Origin: Ruminococcus sp. | GTDB lineage: Bacteria; Bacillota; Clostridia; Oscillospirales; Ruminococcaceae | Assembly (NCBI RefSeq): GCF_017549005.1 | Contig: NZ_JAFYYT010000046.1 | Span: 18,326 to 82,325 of the forward strand | DNA length: 64,000 bases | Direction of reading: 5' to 3' | In this document: piece after piece, positions 61,564 to 64,000 of the stretch | How the letters are laid out: the number at the start of each line of letters is the position of its first letter | Position numbering within the stretch: position 1 is the first letter of the stretch | The notes under the pieces: generated by a model | What the model saw: the letters and a program-made list of their open reading frames with translations, nothing else | What the model was told of the DNA's origin: nothing | Database searches by the model: none | Program-made: the position numbers and the translations under genes

Positions 61564-62007
61564 TCAGAGCACCTCATCAGCGGAGGTGACTCTTTTTGCG
61601 TCCTCTATCTTTCCGCCCCTGACATAGGGTTCAAGCTTCTCGGCAGTCTTTCCGATGCCGCTGCTGCCCGATGTGGCGAAAATGCGGATAGTCTTGCCTG
61701 TCCAGTCATAGTCCTTGCAGAAGGTATTGACCACATTGGGAGCTGCATAATACCATATGGGAAAGCCGAGATAAACAGTGTCGTATTCTTCCCAGTTCTG
61801 CACCCTGTCGGCGACGGGAACGTCCTTTTTGCCTATTTTCTCGCGGTTGCAGCGCGCAAGCGGATTCATCCACCTGAGGTCGGCAGCGCTGTAGGGTTCA
61901 ACAGGCTTTATCTCGTGGATATCTGCGCCGAGCTTTTTCGCGAGTTCCTCTGCTATCTTTCGTGTCTTGCCTGTTTCTGCGCTGAAATATGCTACTAATG
62001 TTTTCAT
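61564..62007 (-). CDS. Flavodoxin-like protein
   Basis: A 147-residue flavodoxin of the type with a small FMN loop (YFSAETGKTRKIAEELAKKL). The YLGFPIWYYAAPNVVNTF and FATSGSSGIGKT segments are characteristic of the group that includes NADPH-quinone-reductase-like flavodoxins. It carries electrons for reductases and lies divergent to a flavin-dependent fumarate-reductase-like gene with a shared 155-base upstream region. Confidence 0.9.
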   Translation of the reverse strand: MKTLVAYFSAETGKTRKIAEELAKKLGADIHEIKPVEPYSAADLRWMNPLARCNREKIGKKDVPVADRVQNWEEYDTVYLGFPIWYYAAPNVVNTFCKDYDWTGKTIRIFATSGSSGIGKTAEKLEPYVRGGKIEDAKRVTSADEVL

Positions 62008-62097
62008 GGTGTATCCCTGCCTTTCAGAAAAATAGGTATCTTATGGAATGATTATACCACAACTGCGTTTTTATTTCAAGGTGTTTTCATAAATGAA

Positions 62098-62125
62098 TTG
62101 ACTTTTCGGTCAGAAGTGGTATAAT
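62098..62125 (+). promoter_or_regulatory. Promoter of the fumarate-reductase-like gene
   Basis: TTGACT (62098-62103), 16 bases and TATAAT (62120-62125), 38 bases before the ATG. Confidence 0.75.
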
Positions 62126-62162
62126 TTAATCATACAGTTTTTTACGGAAGGAATGATATATC

Positions 62163-63818
62163 ATGGATAATACAACATTTGCAGTACCTGATGGAATAAC
62201 TGCGGCGGAAGTAGGCGATTCCTGCTGCGAACTGGGAAATATAGTCCCCGACCGCACGGAAGGCCACGAAATAGTAGTCGTAGGTGCAGGCGCTTCGGGA
62301 GTCCCTGCGGCAGGCTGGGCGGCTGAGCTTGGTGCCGATACCGTGCTCCTGCAAAAGGAAGCAACTGTCATATCACAGGGCAACTGCGGCTCTGCTATTA
62401 TAAAGTCGCGCTCCACCGAGGCAGGTATTTCCAAGTGGATACACCATACCAACAGCCTCTGCGACTGGAGAGCCGATACGAAGCAGCTCCGCGCATATGT
62501 CGAGTATTCCGAGGAAGCCATGATGTGGTTCCTCAACCGTGCGGGACTTACAAAGGAGACCGAATACGGCGACGGCAGCAAGGTGGACAACAACGCCGAA
62601 AGCGCAAAGCTCCTCAACGACGGGGACAAGCTCTGTGCTTTCAGAAGTACCAGCGGCGACTTCACAGGCGTGTGGAGAGACCGCATGAACAGCTACGATT
62701 ACGGTGACGACCACTGCTATTTCTGGGCTCCGTGGATAGGTCCCAAGCCTCTCAACGTGGGAAATGCCCTTCACAATGTCCTCAATAACATAATGGCAAA
62801 GCATGACAATCTCCGCGCTTATTTCTCAACGCCTGCGGTAAAGCTGGTCATGGACGGAAAGAGAGTTGCAGGTGTTATCGCAAGAGACAGGGACGGAAAG
62901 TATATACAGTTCAACGCCTCAAAGGCGGTCATACTCGCTACCGGCGACTATACAAACAACGCCGCTATGGTAAGGCGCTGGTGTCCGGATATCGCAGAGT
63001 TTGACAAGAAGCAGTTCGGCAAGACGGGCGACGGACATATCCTTGCCATAAGCGCAGGTGCGAAAATGGAGAACCTTGGTCATACAAAAATGATGCACGA
63101 TTTTGACTCTGCCCTTATGTTCGAGGAGCCTTTCCTCTACCTCAACATGGACGGTGAGCGCTTTACAAACGAGTACACAGGCTTCGTATATATGGGAAAT
63201 CTGCTGAAATATCAGCCGAAATTCAAGGGAACGATGCTGGACGCAGACCACAAGGACGGTTCAAAGGGCTGGTACTGCGCTGTTTATGACAGCAGCTACA
63301 CCGAATGGAGCAAGGACGAGTTCGTGGACGGCTGCGTTCCGCCTTTCGTTATGGAGAAGTTTATCCCGGGAGCTGTCGAGGAGCCTCAGGGCGTTTTCAA
63401 GAACCTCATCGACCTTCACAGGTGCGATACTCTTGAGGAGCTCGCAAAGGAGCTTGGCATTCCGTATGATAAGATGAAGGCTTCGGTAGACAGGTATAAC
63501 GAGCTCTGCGAAAAGGGCTGCGATACGGACTTCGGCAAGCCGGCGAAGTATATGCATAAAATTGAAAAAGCTCCCTTCTGGGGAGCAAGGAAGCATATCC
63601 GTGTTTCTGCCGAAGTATCAGGAGTTATCACCAATGAGAACGCACAGGCTCTCGATTCCGGTGGCAAGCCGATAGAAGGACTTTACTGTGCAGGCAATCT
63701 CGGAGGTCCGTTCTACGGCGGAGCTGATTATCCGTTCCACCAGACGGGACTATCGCTCGGTCGCTGCTACACATTCGGAATGATAGCAGCAAAGCACGCA
63801 CTGAGAATGCTTAAATAA
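62163..63818 (+). CDS. FAD-dependent fumarate reductase/succinate dehydrogenase-like flavoprotein
   Basis: A 551-residue flavoprotein. The FAD motif VVVGAGASGVPAAGWAAELGA starts near 38; ILATGDYTNN, HIRVSAEVSGVITN and GLYCAGNLGGPFYGGADYPFHQTGLSLGRCYTFG are typical of the FAD_binding_2 fold. There is no FMN-binding domain or signal peptide. Family members reduce fumarate, acrylates or steroids; the substrate here is not evident. The flavodoxin on the opposite strand could be a donor. A strong promoter and AAGGAA site precede the ATG. Confidence 0.88.
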   Translation: MDNTTFAVPDGITAAEVGDSCCELGNIVPDRTEGHEIVVVGAGASGVPAAGWAAELGADTVLLQKEATVISQGNCGSAIIKSRSTEAGISKWIHHTNSLCDWRADTKQLRAYVEYSEEAMMWFLNRAGLTKETEYGDGSKVDNNAESAKLLNDGDKLCAFRSTSGDFTGVWRDRMNSYDYGDDHCYFWAPWIGPKPLNVGNALHNVLNNIMAKHDNLRAYFSTPAVKLVMDGKRVAGVIARDRDGKYIQFNASKAVILATGDYTNNAAMVRRWCPDIAEFDKKQFGKTGDGHILAISAGAKMENLGHTKMMHDFDSALMFEEPFLYLNMDGERFTNEYTGFVYMGNLLKYQPKFKGTMLDADHKDGSKGWYCAVYDSSYTEWSKDEFVDGCVPPFVMEKFIPGAVEEPQGVFKNLIDLHRCDTLEELAKELGIPYDKMKASVDRYNELCEKGCDTDFGKPAKYMHKIEKAPFWGARKHIRVSAEVSGVITNENAQALDSGGKPIEGLYCAGNLGGPFYGGADYPFHQTGLSLGRCYTFGMIAAKHALRMLK

Positions 63819-63843
63819 AATACTGATCCGGCATCGGATATAA

Positions 63844-63877
63844 AATGAGCTCTGTTTCAGCAACAGAGCTCATTTTT
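63844..63877. terminator. Bidirectional terminator
   Basis: AATGAGCTCTGTT and AACAGAGCTCATT are perfect 13-base arms around five bases, followed by TTT on the plus side and preceded by A on the other. Confidence 0.88.
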
Positions 63878-63882
63878 GTTAT

Positions 63883-64000
63883 TTACTTTCCGATATTTCT
63901 GAGAATATCAAAAACTCTTGAGGATTTAGCGGTTGCCGCACCAAAAATAATCATCATGAATGCTGCAAGAGCTATAAATACGTTTGTCAGAGAGTAATTG
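63883..64000 (-). CDS. C-terminal fragment of a membrane protein, cut by the window edge
   Basis: The last 38 codons of a minus-strand gene continue past the window. They encode one hydrophobic segment (NVFIALAAFMMIIFGAATA) and a short basic end (KSSRVFDILRNIGK). The family cannot be decided from this part. Confidence 0.55.
   Translation of the reverse strand, partial: NYSLTNVFIALAAFMMIIFGAATAKSSRVFDILRNIGK

Noticed and set aside
1-64000. rRNA, tRNA, prophage or integrated element
   Set aside because: No rRNA stretch, tRNA cloverleaf, integrase, capsid or terminase gene was recognised; only the RAYT remnant is mobile-element related.

Overview
The window is the replication-origin region of a low-to-mid GC Gram-positive anaerobe of the Oscillospiraceae, most likely a Ruminococcus close to R. 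flavefaciens. The evidence is the order gyrA-gyrB-recF-dnaN-dnaA on the minus strand facing rpmH-rnpA-yidD-yidC-jag-mnmE-mnmG-rsmG-noc-parA-parB on the plus strand, and a secreted GH11 xylanase/CE3 esterase ending in a dockerin of the Ruminococcus cellulosome type. The species name is inferred from gene content, not from a search. No rRNA, tRNA, CRISPR array or prophage was seen.

152-24.0 kb is the core. The minus-strand replication block has a YcxB-like gene between gyrB and gyrA and a broken RAYT transposase in front of gyrB. AT-rich segments on both sides of dnaA carry many copies of a TGTTGAAA motif, a probable non-canonical DnaA box; one copy lies inside the dnaA promoter. The plus-strand block holds ribosomal, membrane-insertion, tRNA-modification and segregation genes, with one perfect and two one-mismatch parS sites around mnmG, noc and parA.

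24-36 kb is mixed. It holds a flavodiiron protein with an FTR-like protein and thioredoxin (oxygen and redox defence), an ECF sigma factor with its membrane anti-sigma, exonuclease III, a macrodomain/PARG protein paired with a metallophosphoesterase, a GH5 glycoside hydrolase without a signal peptide, a DUF2975/XRE pair, and membrane proteins of unknown role.

36-49 kb is signalling-rich. An [FeFe]-hydrogenase-like redox sensor is paired with a DivIVA-like coiled-coil protein. A sugar-binding lipoprotein with a low-complexity insertion is paired with a membrane protein carrying a degenerate GGDEF domain. A single-promoter operon joins a zinc-ribbon/LRR protein, an unusual Ser/Thr kinase, a TerY-like vWA protein, a PP2C phosphatase and a Pro-Gln-Gly-Tyr repeat protein: a TerY-P-type phospho-signalling module with extra parts. 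This is the strongest candidate for a poorly described system.

49-64 kb holds a glycosyltransferase and a complete agr-type quorum-sensing locus in the order agrA-agrC-agrB-agrD, including a 50-residue AgrD too short for usual ORF calling. It is followed by the dockerin-bearing xylanase/esterase and a large Ig-like repeat secreted protein. Three promoters in this stretch carry direct repeats with exactly 21-bp spacing, the geometry of LytTR operators, which suggests quorum or two-component control of plant-wall functions. An alpha/beta hydrolase, a flavodoxin and a fumarate-reductase-like flavoprotein close the window.
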